Of a DNA stretch of 64,000 bases, positions 1 through 13,531 are shown piece by piece. Position 1 is the stretch's first letter. Each line of letters opens with the position of its first letter. A model generated the notes under the pieces. The model worked only from the letters and a program-made list of their open reading frames with translations, made no database searches and was not told where the DNA came from. Position numbers and translations under genes: made by a program. The stretch comes from Stereocaulon alpinum (lineage: Eukaryota > Ascomycota > Lecanoromycetes > Lecanorales > Stereocaulaceae): the NCBI GenBank assembly GCA_018257865.1, contig JAEUBA010000056.1, forward strand, positions 151,493-215,492, given 5' to 3'.

Positions 1-3000
1 ATCTTTCGCAAAGTTATTATCACCATATTGAATTGCACGCTAGTGTCTCTATTCCAAAGAAGATTGGGCGTCACTTCGTGCCCAAGCAGTCTACGTATGA
101 AGCCCGCAGTGCTTCGCCTATCAAGGGAAAGCGCAAGGGTTTGACATTCAAATTGGGCTTCGAAGCTCTTGTCAAAACGCAGAAAATGTTGAAACCACTC
201 AACGGTCGGGGCCTGTGCGACAGATACAGAATGCTACCACCACGGATGATAACTTCGTGCTGATGTTGATTCACCTTCGAGCCAAGGAGAAGATTCTCTC
301 GGTAATCCAATTGTGGGGACAGCGGGCGTTCCCATGGATACGTTCGACCGATGTTCCTCTACATGTTCTATGGCTTCTATGATGGTACGTTTCTTTACTT
401 ACGTTTCCCTTGAGTCCCCAATTGCCCAGGCGGACGTGGAGCATATACACCAGCAAATGGATTGCTGTCTACTGAATGAGTGCTAGCGCTATTCCCAGAA
501 ATAGTTCGTCGGGTTCTCTGTCCTGACCCTGTATACTCCTATGAATGTTGCGCTGGGTGGACCCACGCAAAGACAGGGAGAAGGTCTTACAGATATTGAC
601 CAGGCAAATAACTCCATGCTCTCCGCAGAGTTGTTCCATAGGCGGTAAGCCCTCTTGTGCGGCTACCGAAGTCCTTCTGGGGAGCTATTTGATGTCTGCT
701 AAATGGTGTACAACCCCTGAGGAGGTGCATGTAGGCACTTTCTCGGAACCCATCGCGAAGGTCAACTTTTTGCAGGCAAGTTGCTCTCTGATGTAAGTAG
801 TGATTCCTAGACGGTGGAACTGAAAGGTCTGAAGCTTGGCCGAAAGTGTCTTGCATACTATGGTGGCATAAGAGGTCAAGTTGTTGCTAGAGATCGTGAA
901 TAGTGTTCAAGTCTTCTATTTCCATTCTTGGGATGCTACCCTGAATATTTGTCTCTTAATTATCACCTTGAATGAACAATGATCTAGTGTACCAGCAAAG
1001 GCTTTGGACTAAACAAATGGCCAGCCTGGCGCAAGTTCCACTTGATTGCTGCAAGCTCCTACCACGTCAATCAGCGTTTCCCGCACGATGGTCAATGTTA
1101 TGAGTTGAAAGGCTACATCCCTTTGTGATGGGTGCCCAAACAGCGGCCCAATCAAGAGCAGGTCAAGTCAACGAGAGCTGCTGAAAATGTGATACCGCTT
1201 GACACACGCTAGTGAATATCCATCTCCTGATGCTAATAAGTAAGTGAATGTCTCGAGCGTACATTCTAGGCATGCTCTTTAAAAAATCGCGTTCTCTATC
1301 AATTTATCATCGTCTATGTGTAGCGATCCCGTGTTGCAAAGCACGAGGTTGCTCAGTCATTCTTCTTCTGAAACCCACATGAATTCTTCTATGGCTGAAC
1401 GCAATCATATAATCGAACGCTTCGGAGTCTGTGCGCCCATACCTGTCCGAATACGCTCCGCATTATGAGCGGACATCTGATATTACAGCCAGCTCATCTT
1501 ATGTGTCGAGTATTGCGACAATTTCCTACCAATATTGGTCTTTCTTCGGCTGTATAACTGCATGATGCTCTCTGCGTTAGTTCTGCTGCTGTATACTATC
1601 CACCGCCAAGAAGAAACGAGTAATCTAGCGAGTGAAAGAAGACTTTCGAGCAGAGTCTATCTCTTGGTATGGTCTCCAGACATACTAGCTAGTCAGACTT
1701 GCGGATGTACATTCAGCCTGGTGGATTTCGAAATTGAATACATGATTGTGCCGGAAGGGTCTGGGAGGAACTCGCTAGCTTTGATAGCGGAAGCAGCGGA
1801 TAGCTCAAGGAGTCATCTCCGCGTGTTCTCCGTTCGAAAACGGCTATCTCCTAGGAAAGCCGAGGAAGGTAGAACGATTAATAATCAAAAGGATGGCATT
1901 TTGAAATGCGCATGGATTTCAACATATCACCGATCACATAGTCCCCTATCCAAGGAGTACTTCGCACCCGCGTTGACCGATAAGTCCGAGTTGCTGACCA
2001 TAACGGAATTCCAAAGTAAAGCTCGGCCGTACGAATGCAACGCGATGGCCGACATCGACACCTGTTGCGTAAGCTTCCAGAATATCAATCATGTGTGATA
2101 GCGTGCAATGGCGAATAAGAGCAGAAACGGTAGCGTGTGAATGTCGACGAAGCGCTATGAGCGTGTCCATTTGAAGCGAGTTTCCCGCTGGTAGATCACT
2201 ACATATCGCCCCCTTACCATTATTTCTGTCAATATAGATGTTGACATGTATGAAGATAATAAACCGGTTGTTTGGCTTGAAACAGATCCTGGCCTATGAG
2301 AAGGAGCACGTGTGATAGACTTTCTTACACCTCCCACAACCAGCAATTGACAAGCCTTTTCCATGGTCGGGTGTTTTCCGATTTCCCTCTTTGTTGCTAT
2401 ACAACGTCTATCTTGTTCAAGGCTGCAGCCACACATGGGCTGCCCCATACGTTCACTACACTTCTACTGTTGTTTTGCACATGTTAACAATGCCAGTGGG
2501 CCCACAAAAGAAAGAGCGTAGTATCGTTGGGGAGCTATGAACGACACTAGTATCCTAAACAGAGCACATATCACATATGTAATGCCTGCGTACGGGTGCG
2601 GAAGTTTCGAGAAGTTCCCCAAAATTGGTCGTTCGCAAGGGCGAATTGATCGCCAGCCCTGTTGGCCGTATACCCGGGTCCACCCCTGGCGGGAATTAGG
2701 GTGGATACTACACTATGAATCTACTGAGTTGGCGCATATGCATATTACTTTGCGCGCTTTTCGATTGGTCTTTGGGTCGCCTTGCAAGTACCAGCATGAG
2801 CTGCTCCTAGGTTCGAAGCCACCACTGAGAGGGTATGTGTTTGTTATAGACGGTGTCTGTATGGTTCTCAACACGGATGTACAAGCAGCTGCTCCTTATG
2901 CTCAACCCATGTCCGAGTTCTACTCCCGTGCACAGCCAGTCCTGGTATGTCACGCCTCCTGTTGGAATCAAGGGACTGCCTGCAGACTTTTCTTCATGCT

Positions 3001-6000
3001 GAGCATTAACCCGAGTATCGAACCAATGTCTCAATTACAGAAGGTGCCTTTTCAGATTACTTATCATTGCTACCGTTCTAGTCCATCATCCGTGTGTCAT
3101 GTCTGGGTGTCATTGGACGCTCGACTAGGCCTGGGTATATCAGGCGTCGGCGAATTCGTTGATGTTCGTTGGATCAGACCTCTCGACCTTTCAATACAAT
3201 CCTTTGATACAGGCAAAAATCTAAGCAACCGGCGGCGCTCCTACATCCTAATCCCAGTGTTCACATGAAGTAGCGGGCGTACGGAAATAGCGTGTCCAGG
3301 AAGGGAGGATCCAGTAATGTCCATAAGGCTCCACTCACACAATTGCAACATCTTATGGTACAATGTACCCAACCCTAGCGAGTACGCAACAAGCCTAAGA
3401 TCCCATCTAGGGGATAAGCCAGAAGCGATGGAAATAGCTCACGGTCTCAATGCTGACAAATGGCAAAAACAGCTTGAACAGGAAGGACGGGGGATGCCAG
3501 GAATTGAGCTGATAAGCTCCCGTTCCGTTAAGCCTAGGATTTGTTCAGTCAGTCGCCTTAGCCGAAAGTTCCATAAATGCTATTAGAATAGGTATCAGCC
3601 TATTGTTCCACACGAAAGCCTCAAAGTACCAAGATGACTTTCCAGATCCAAATTGGGGCCTGTTATTGCCCGTTGCCTGGTTTCTTGCCCACAAATACTG
3701 CTGTCATACAGTCTCTGTGTTTGGGCTCGCCGGATGAGTCGACCAATTTTGGGGACTTCCTTTGTGACTAGTCGGAGGCTACCGATAGTCCAACGGACAA
3801 CATTCAACATTGCTGGCCCTTGTTATTATGCAAGGCGTTGCAAGGCGTGAAATTGCGTAAACACTGTTCCCTTCTCCAAGGACTATAGATGAATGACCAC
3901 ATGGTATCGCCCTTCCGGGGACAAGGACCGGGCTTCTTCCTAATGGAGATGTCATTGGGGGTCGATGCGGCCATTCCCCGAGACGGAGGACTTTGAAAAT
4001 TGTGTTTGTCAGACATCCGAACACAGGCGTGGGGTTGGGATTACTTGGGCTGTGGCATGCATGCAAGTGCTGTAGAGGTGCATTGATTCGGTATGTGGCT
4101 CATATAACAAGTAGATCCAACCATGCAGTCCCGTTCGCCCCATGCAAGGTGGTTGTTATAAAGAGTACCATGACTTGCGCCCTATATGGGACCCCACTTA
4201 GATAGCCATATGACTTAAATTTCGAACAAATGCGATACACTGTTGCCTAATCTGCCGCAAAGATATGCTGATTTCGGGTCGCAGTAAGCGTGCGAGAATT
4301 TTCACATGATATCGGTGATCTCCGCTCGTAGCGGTTTTGCGACGAGGCCCCTCCCTGCCATGCTACTACCCTCGGCCTGATGAAACTTGCGCCTTCGAAG
4401 TCCTCGGCTTAAAAGTACTACAACAGCAACCGACAGCGCCGGCAAAAGCTGCTTTCCGACAAGGCTCACACAGCGCTAAATGGAGAAGAGCCTTACATTG
4501 AGTCTGTTAGCAACCGAATGTTTGGATGGTAAAATGCTTAGTGAAAAGGAATGACCAAAGTCATTCTTGGAATTCATAGGAAATGACAAGCTCAGGACTG
4601 AAAGCCGAACACTAACGAGATCAGGGGTTTCCCCTACATGTGACGTCTGAAGGCCTGGCAAGACTTCAAGGATTTCACGCCCTGCACGCTAGCTTGAGAT
4701 AGTATTACCGGCCAAGGTACCTTGGCAAACCGCTAAGGCCAGAAAGTCCATGGTCATATCCCTTGATAGGCCAGCCATGCTCTTTACGAAGGCTTTTCGC
4801 TGTGTGCCTCGAACCTGCCTGTGTAGCGCCAGCCCAAGGTCTTATACATGTCAAATGGTTGAACTTGTTGCAGTATCATCGTCCAATGTACTTTTAGCAA
4901 GCTTTTGCATAATATCTGCGGCTGTCCTTCTGAGCGTGCTGTCCCATGAATGTAATGGGGTTTGTTGCGCTGAGGAAGTAGCAACTTGAGCTAACAGAGA
5001 GAAAATTGGCAATCTATCCCACTTTCAGCTTGGAACTGGACGGATGAAGGGTAACGCGACTTTATATCGAAGGATACATGGTAACAAGATGGCACTGCAG
5101 GAAGATCCTTCGCCATGAAGAGTTCCATGAGGCCAGATGCGTAAGACTCAAGAGAATCCAAAAGATTACAACCAGTGGACGGCTTAGTATTGCCGCCAAA
5201 TATTCGTGTGCAATGTCATCATGCACAAGTGTAACTGAGTGATATATCTAAAGTTTGACGGCGCTAGAACCTTGATGTTCCGATGAAAGTCTTGAATCTC
5301 GCTAGCACTCTTGGTGTGCTAATGCTGGGGCCCTAACCCTAATAGAGAAATGCCCCGTACTTAGAATTATAAGGGCGGCAAGATGAGGATTCTAGGGCCA
5401 CTCTAGGTGGCTGCCAACCAATAAGGAAGGATTCGTGGGCGTGTTCGGGCTAATGCGTTCGCCATCCGCTCCCCGATCGGCAAGCGGTTGGGGCAACCTT
5501 TCCGGGGGGCGACGGAGGAGGGTACAGTACGGCTAGCGCTTCTACTTGGCACACCAATAACCCCAGTACGATTTGATGCTTTTGGTGTCCTCGATAGTGA
5601 TTCTGATGACGGCGCATTGCCATACAACACCACAAGCCCGGCGTTCTTGGCTTGATATCTGTAACCATTTTGCCTATCAACGATGCAAAGAAATTGACGA
5701 GGGATTTGTCACTTTTTACTGGCGTGCATGAACCACTCGCAACAAAGATCAAAGTACGGATCAGTCTCATCAGCAGCAACCGACTTCAAAAGTCTTCGAA
5801 TGTTTCTCCGGCTGCTGTAAGGTGTTCATAGTGGGTAGAGGCACGTCAAGGACACAAAACTTCGTACTGCCCCAGGAGGGCTCCAGAACAAGGCCCCGAA
5901 GCCTGCCTTGAGATACCATAACTTGGCGTACTCACGCTCTAGGGGTTCGTTCATGGGGCTCGCTTGGTAGAGGCTCTGCATGTAAATACTTGAAGAATCT

Positions 6001-9000
6001 CTTGTCTTTGATGTGGATGATTCAAAAGGGTGACGTCGAGTTCGAGCTGAAGCCGAGAAACGAGTATGCTGAGGTTGCCGAATCTTTCATCTGAGATCCT
6101 TTTTCCTCCCATTGCAGACCTGAATATATGAACCAAGGGAATAATTCGATCTAAGGCTTTCCCAGTTCGCTCGACGCTCTCTTGGGAGCTTCAAAATCCA
6201 ATTGATGACGACTTCTTCGTGACCGATGCCTGGCAGACAAGCTGACATAAGGTGCGATATTCAGAAAGCATTTTTTTCATCAAGCCCGCAGAGATCTTCA
6301 ATACATGAGTATGCCCTGCCAGCAACTAGGATTGGACCTATAGACGTGCAGTGTCCGCCCTATAATCTGATATGCCTGTCAGAACTTGAAACAGCAGCAG
6401 AGATGCAGCGACTCTCTTGCATGAACGAGTAGGGAGATTACATGCAGCGCTATTGAACATTACCTTCCTTTTCTAAATTAGCTGTTATCTTTTGGTGACT
6501 GAGTAGCACGGGAAGCCCCGAATGCTACTGTTCTAGTTTTGTTTAACGTACTTCGAGAAGCCAAAGTCTGCCTTGAAGTCACATGTGGTAACTTTCGGGA
6601 TGAGCACAATATTCTATCTTCTTGAGTGAATTCGCTTCTTTTTCATGGATGTCCTATTTGACGACCTTCCCCATACTTCACACGTAATCAGGCAAGAACC
6701 CACGTGATATCGGACTATACCAAGTACAACGCATTGTGATAGCAAAGTGGCGGAAAGACTGACTTCCGGACCCAGGCACAGCCTTGCAACTTTTATAGTG
6801 CAACCACAAACCCGCTCAAGGTTGTGGGCCCTGTACACGCCATCTATTCGTCCTAATTGTTCGATAACCGCAGGTGTGGTTATTACGACTCACTTCCCTT
6901 TCATCAATACGGGCTGCCGAATTTGCTCATTGATGCATCATATCCTCTCGAACAAAATCTAGAGCTTGGAAGGTTGCGCGCTTCATGCATGTTGCCCTTA
7001 TCGATCTAGAAAGGGAGCGTAGAGGTTGCTTATCTCTGGGAGAATCTCCGAAGATGAACTATTAGGGGATGATTCAGGACGTCGACGGCAATCGCAGGCA
7101 CTCCCTACCAGCGCTGTGTTAGTCATACTAAAGTCTGACTTTAATTTCGGCCTAGAAACCCATGCAACAACGCTTGAAGTCGTCTTACAAATCATGCATA
7201 CAAGATAATTCGCTTTGCACTACGCCAATTGCAACCACGAGCCATTGTCGCGAAGGATTTTTGCTTGCACTTAATTCTTCGCATCTGCATTACTCGTTCA
7301 ATGGGTCAGCACGCCTGATCATACAGTATACTATCGCGTGACTTCTACTCGGATCACACTATGTACTATTCACCGTCTGCAACAATACGAAACCAAAGGG
7401 ACTAGTGGTCGACGTTTTATACGAATGTCAATAGTCTGTTATCATTGTCTTGCCTGCATTAGTGGTTTTCTTTAGCCAATTGTGACCTGCTTAGATTATG
7501 TGTATACACGTCATAATAGTAGAAAGGCGCCTACATATGACGACGTGACTGGACAGGGACTAGCACAGTAACCAACCAAGAGTCTCCAGACCAGAAACTT
7601 CTGCGTTTGAGGAACGACTTCTGGTGCCACCTGTCATAGCACACGGATGCAGACACCACGTTACCGCCCAAACCTGCAGCTGAGTGGAAAAGTGGGTGTA
7701 AACCTACGGGTTTGTCCTTCCGGCTAGGCAAATCGTCACGAGAGGAGTGGAGCCCGCTTACTCTCAATCTACTTAAGTGGAGGTAAGCCTCTCGTATCTA
7801 TGGCAATGGAGTGCTTCCGTGCGCAGAACGCCTTGCAAGAGGAACAAGGCAATTCCGAGGATGAACCAGTCGAGAGCTTTCATTGCATCACAGTCCAGGC
7901 TTTTGACCGGGATGTATGCACCTAGTCACATTTTTTGAATTGCCTGTGATCTATTGCTGTAGCTACAAGCAGGCAAGAGTTGCCACCGTCAAGCAGCTGA
8001 CAATTCCTGGCTGAATCATCGGAACGATTTGTAGTCTATCATGATTCGTTGCATCACATCTGGTGGGATGAGCTACCGACGACACGTAGTAGATTGATTG
8101 CGGATCGTAAATCCTGCATAGGTAAGGTCATAGGACAGGAACGCCCAGTGCTGACGCCTTTCTTGCTTTCATTACATCGAGCGAATTAGCTTTTCGGCTG
8201 GTTTCATGGGTCCTCCCCGTAACATAGCAAGAAGAGAATCATTGGATTAATGCCCCTGCTAGAAGCTCGTAATCATATCTTCTCATCATTGGAGGTTCCA
8301 CCGCCACGAGATTGTGGCAATAAATTAGTCCGGCCTCTCCATTCGTCATGTTCTTTTAGCGTTAGTACACTTCAGTTATGCCGGATTCATTGCAACGATC
8401 GAATCCAGACATCCGCCATGCGCTTGGGCCAATTGCCAAATACAGTCTGTATCTTATCCTGTATACGGGAGAAACGTGTCAACTACCTCAACACTCTTCC
8501 TTTGTGATGAACTCGACATTGTAAGAGACTTTTGAGTACAAGTGTTGCTAGCGAAAGAAGGCGGGCCTGCACACATCCTGCTGCCTGACAGACAGCTTTC
8601 CGATAGAGCAGTTCCCTTACTCCAGCCTCTCAGTCCAGACCACTTTGCCTGACTGTACTGCAGCCCGAGGGCCCCCCAAGTACGAAAGATGTATTAGGGT
8701 TCTTCGAAATAGTGGTAAGTTCAATGAGACCCTGAACAGCGATTCGCAGAGTTTTGACGAGCCGCGAACCATGGCAGGCTCAAGCAAGCTAACTGCTGGA
8801 GAATTCAGGTATACGAGAAGAAGCACGGTTTTTGTCTTTGCCACAATTTTTGATACTATGGTCGTCTCTGAAGAATACCACCAAGGTGTGACACTGTATA
8901 CAAGGCAAGATTGTAGGAAGAGGTGGCGGCGAAGGAAGCTTCTAGCTCCCAAGAGGCGAAAGGCTTGGAGACTCTGTCAATGAGTGTGCTGATGGATCAG

Positions 9001-12000
9001 TAGGAATCATCCAAGACCACATCACCACTCGGATTCGCCACATGTCGTACTCGTTCACCGTATGCTCCACAAAGCTATGTATCGTCGAATATACGGGGTT
9101 CATTCGCTATATCCTCACCGCTACGCTGATATGGCACATTCGGGAGAGCATCGTCAGCTGAGCTGAGTAGCATTGAAATATGCCTTGCTCTAAACTGTTG
9201 TGAGCCACTCGTCTGCATCGCAACAACGAAATTTTGGTCAATGAACTTCGCCATAGGTGGCGAATCAACAAGCGCAGGATATGGGGCGAAGTCCCTCCTC
9301 AGACCTGCGGTTCTCGGTCGTGTTAAGACAATGAGTGTGGGACACCCATGATCAGGCGGCCTGTAAGCTCGGTTACGAAGAGCCGAGTACAAGTAAAAGC
9401 TTGATCAGCACTTGAGACTGGAGTGATGAACACCCTGAGCCAACAGTGACCGGATTGGAAGAGGGAGAATACTTGTACGAAGACTAGGAAAGGTTCCACC
9501 ATCATCATGATCAATATTGAGATCAATCACAATGTCGACAAGAGCTCACCACTCAAAGGGTGCTTGGTAATCAGCACAGAATATTCTCGAATCGCCGATA
9601 ATCTCTACATCCGAAAAGCGTTGGGATAGATGTAGAATCACTGAATTCTTCATACCCTTCCTCCTACAGATGTCCTGTTTTGCCGTTGAACAGTGGCTGT
9701 GATGTCGCCACAGCGCTTATCCCTGCCAAAATCGGAAAAGAGGCTTGTCAAAGTCGGTAGCGCCGTTGCTTGGGTCAGGTACGGGCCGCAAGTTTTAGCC
9801 CAATGTGGCAATTATTAGAGGAAATACCACCGTTGTCGAAGTACAAGAACAACAAACGAGAGAAGGATATTCGCGACAAAAAATTCCACATTTGATCACG
9901 GTGCTGCTTTCTGTGCAAGTGTCTAGGTACTTCTGATTCAGTGACATCTTGACAGGTATGCCCGAAGCTGTTGACTGGCAGCCGGTTTTTCTTCCGGTAC
10001 GACGACGCACCGGTCATCCGAAGACCCAAGACGGACCCTCCGCGGCATCAGTGTCCATACCGAAGTGATACGGTGGCTGTTCAACATGCGTTATTGTGGA
10101 GCTGACACGGAGCTGCAATCGATATCAAGCATGGTGCATGCTTATCCGACACAGCAAAGCCATATTGAAAGACTAAAGACTCATTTGTCACATTGTATGC
10201 TTGATTGCGGTGTCTGGGTACTGATCTCGCTTCCGATATACAGAACTTTACATCGCATTGAGGCGTTCTGAAAGTCGGAGAAAAAGAACAAGGGCCTGCA
10301 ATTCTTGAGTTCCTATAAATATATCATTGTTCGCATATTGACATACGTCCAACAAGCGAGATGGGCCACGCGTCAATGCATTGACAAGACTCACCATTCC
10401 TTATTTGTCGAGGTCCCAAGATTGGCCTACGATGACTGCTCATTGAGCGCTGATCGTAGAGTTTTCAAATGCCGGCGCTGGAGGACGTGGCTTTGGGGGC
10501 TGTGCTACCTAGGGATCTACGGGTCCCCCTGACTCCATGCCAATGTCGAATATTCCTGCACTTCTCGGTCGACGAGTGCTGACTTCACGCGGTTTGCAAT
10601 GAATCCGTAACCAAGAACGTGATTGGAAAAATCCTCAGGCTATGGTTGAGCCATAGATTGGCCTCGCCCTTCCCTTGCATTAGATATGGGATTGATTGTG
10701 CTCTCAGAATCTCCTAACGAATCATGTTGTTCACTATGTATAATTATCTAGTTATCTATAGGACTTGTAGAGCGGAGCTGCAAGCCACATCTGTGTCCTC
10801 AGTGTGCAGACGCAGCTCAGTCTGGTCCCAAATTTCACGATTTTGTCGTGACATACTTCGCAGCTTAGTATGAATGTCGACTTTGCCTTTCGGTCAAGCA
10901 TATTTCATCCGATAGTAGTTGACAATGGGCATGGAACCGTGGGTAATGCGCGAACCTATTGACACATGGGCAACATGGGTGCCCGACGCCCTTGGCTCGC
11001 AGCCTAACAAGCACACTGCGTTGGGCGAGAGCGTTTGAGTACCTCAATCTTCTAGTCCGACCTTTCGTTGTAGTTACATGAAAGCCTTCATATAACCTCC
11101 CTACGGCTTTGCAGCTACCTCCTGTGTTGGCTGAGAAACGCATGCATGTGTCCTTCTCGGTACTTTCGAACATCCTATGTAATCCAGCACTTGTGAAGCA
11201 CCCCCTTTGGATAATTACCCAAGCAAAGCGCGACTTAAGTCAGCGTTGCGCTAGTGAATGCTAGAATGTAACCTTGGCATCCCTTCTGAGACGACCTTTC
11301 CATAAGCCCACCGAGAAGTGTCACTTATACCTTCTCCAGCATATATCTTACGTTGCCCTCCACAATACCCAAGAAATCAGTCACCAGTATCGCTGCGCCA
11401 ACAGTTCACGGCTACCATTGCGTCTTCACCAAAGACTATACGGACACCGCGGGCGGCAGCAGCGAGAGCCTTACAGAATTTCTCCAAATCATGTCCTCCT
11501 CTCAATCTCGACCTTGATGAAGACCCAGCGAGTTGGCTAATCCTGAGTCCGAGACTCTAACATCGGAAAACGCCCGGCGATCGCCTGATGCAAAAAATCC
11601 GGCCGTCCAAGCAGTATAGATAGCCATAAAACATCGATGAGCCCGAGCCAGAAGCGACGCCGGCAAGTGCAGCATACAGAGTTTCGGATATAGCCATATC
11701 CACGACAGTGGGGGTCGGAGGGAAGAGAGCTGAAATAGTGAAGGGTATTAGGAGTGGGGACGAACCAAGTGAAGAAAATCACATCGAAGGAAGAACAGCA
11801 AGTAAAACGACTATAGGATACATCGAGCGGAAGAAGAGACGACATAAAACGGAAGGAGTAGATGAGGGGCGACCAATGAAGGGACCTCAAAGGCAAACTC
11901 TAGGTCTTGCGTGCTAATGGCACTGCCACGGATTTTTTAAGAGGGACGCACGGAGAGCGCACACTTACAGTTGCAAAGGGTCCCTAGACAACCGTGGCAG

Positions 12001-12300
12001 GATCAGCCAAGGGTCGCAATGCTCAGTGTTCTTCAGCGTTCAAAGCTTTGTTAACAGAGGATGATAGCGGCAGTAGAGGCTTATCAAAGCAAGGCTTGCG
12101 ATCTGTGAAGGAGTGCGGGAGAAGTAGGAACTTGGTACAGCGTCAATCAATCTTTACAAGTCACACGAACATGGGTACCCTGATTCATAATTCGGCGCCG
12201 GCCGCCCTTGTTCAGACTTGACCATACTACCATCCTCGCCCATCATGCGCTTTCGAAAAATCAAGGGTATCATGGTTCCTTTTCCAGCGCCGGCAATCCT
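1..12300. other. 11-12 kb without a recognisable gene
   Basis: No reading frame here resembles a protein family I know. The longest open frames are 1535-2098 (+, 187 codons), 2537-3268 (+, 243 codons), 8645-8983 (+) and 11537-11896 (-). Their composition is not protein-like and they have no partner exons with clear splice sites. Unlike the transposon at 51.8-59.8 kb, CpA and TpG are common and base composition is ordinary, so this is not a strongly RIP-mutated block. It may be old decayed DNA or hold fast-evolving multi-exon genes that I cannot assemble. Around 11.3-11.9 kb several frames look mildly coding-like, but no consistent model joins them. Confidence 0.5.
2537..3268 (+). CDS. Unrecognised 243-codon ORF, doubtful
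   Basis: This is the longest open frame in the first 11 kb. I recognise no domain, signal peptide or membrane segment. The product is rich in Cys, His, Trp and Met and has no low-complexity or helical-repeat pattern. The flanks show no obvious splice consensus that would extend it. An open frame of this length is unusual but possible by chance in 64 kb, so it may not be a gene. Confidence 0.12.
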   Translation: MNDTSILNRAHITYVMPAYGCGSFEKFPKIGRSQGRIDRQPCWPYTRVHPWRELGWILHYESTELAHMHITLRAFRLVFGSPCKYQHELLLGSKPPLRGYVFVIDGVCMVLNTDVQAAAPYAQPMSEFYSRAQPVLVCHASCWNQGTACRLFFMLSINPSIEPMSQLQKVPFQITYHCYRSSPSSVCHVWVSLDARLGLGISGVGEFVDVRWIRPLDLSIQSFDTGKNLSNRRRSYILIPVFT

Positions 12301-12342
12301 CGCTTATAAATAACCTCCCAATCAAACCCTCTATGAGAAGCC

Positions 12343-13226
12343 TCAGAAATATTCTCCTCCTCCTCCATCATCGCCCCCGCCATCGTAATCATCGCCAGCA
12401 TCATCCCCGCCATCATCAAAGTATTGTTCCGCGTTGTAGTCTCCACCATCATCGTCATCGTCGAATTCATCGTCTATCTCTTCACCTTCCAATGGTTCAT
12501 CCTCTTCTGGATCTCTCTGTACCTTCTCTTCGCCTTCGTCCCCGGACATTTCGAGGTCTATATCATCCATCTTTTCATAGCCGGGTATTCGTAGACTCTT
12601 GCCTTTTGAGCTGCTGTCGATCACACCGTTGGTTTCGGTGGCGGTGGGGTCGAGGATAGACCAGAGTTCTTTGGGGAAGAATTTGAGCACTGGGGAGATT
12701 GCGTGTTAGCCCACCTCATGCAGGTGTTATACGCTAAAAGCGAACCATGATATAATAGATGTCTTCCTCGACGTGATTGCGAGCATCATACCGTAGGGTC
12801 TTGTGTCTAATTTGGGTATCATTCGCCTCTTCTTCGTGTACCTCTGGCTGTACTTGGGCATTCCCTCGAAAGGGTTGAAAGATGCAGCAGCCTTATTTCC
12901 AGGCTTCCCAACCCGTACGTTGTCCCCCAGTATTGTGTATAGAGGCCCATTATGAATGCTCTCCCGGAGCGATCGAAAGCGGGCGACCTGGTCTTTTTCG
13001 CTTGCAGTCAAAGGCTTCGAAGTGGGGACTTTGTATTCCTGGAGATTCTCAGCGGAAAACTCCTCAGAGCTTGCGATATACTGACGGGAAACAAAGGTGC
13101 CGGTTTGGGTAAACCAAGTTCTAGCTCTGGATCGTATGGGATGTCGACCCCGCCAATTCGGTAGAGGTCACCTTTTCCTTCTTTTTTGACGCGAGGGCCT
13201 CCTTTAGGCTTTGATGCTGGCGCCAT
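12343..13226 (-). CDS. rpc31: DNA-directed RNA polymerase III subunit Rpc31 (RPC7 family)
   Basis: Subunit of RNA polymerase III, part of the peripheral trimer needed for initiation on tRNA and 5S genes in the nucleus. Three exons fit: 13226-13086, 13014-12792 and 12689-12343. The introns are 71 and 102 nt (GTCAGT...AAG and GTATGA...CCCAG). The joins give the family's conserved core: PLTASEKDQVARFRSLRE, then GMPKYSQRYTKKRR, then KLDTRPYVLKFFPKELW. It ends in a long acidic Asp/Glu/Gly-rich tail, as in all Rpc31 proteins. I chose the start at 13226 because it has A at -3; an in-frame ATG at 13271 would add 15 residues. The gene is divergent from the Hsm3-like gene at 13532, sharing a promoter region of about 300 bp. 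That leader also contains a short frame at 13476-13282 that I regard as a leader ORF at most. Confidence 0.85.
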
Positions 13227-13531
13227 GCTGGGAGTCTTATTGGCTTTCCATTGGGCGACAGGATAGCTCAAGGTGAGTGAATTAGCTAGAGTTCTCGCTC
13301 TTCTCAGGCTCGGAATTATACCGCGATGACTCCCAATTCGGCGCCCAGCCTTGGCAATATAAACCTCGAATCGTAGCGTCCTTCATCCTTTCGGTCCGTA
13401 TAATTATATCATGGAGAGAAGGTGGACGTGGAGATCCCAAAGCTGTGAGTGAAGCAGAGGTTTGAAGAAGCTTCATTGGAGCTCAAAACAAAAAGCCCGC
13501 GTCACCTCATCACGCAACGACAGTGACCACG

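Noticed and set aside
12333..12659. His/Arg/Leu-rich plus-strand frame
   Set aside because: Antisense of the acidic tail of Rpc31 (GAT/GAG-rich on the minus strand).
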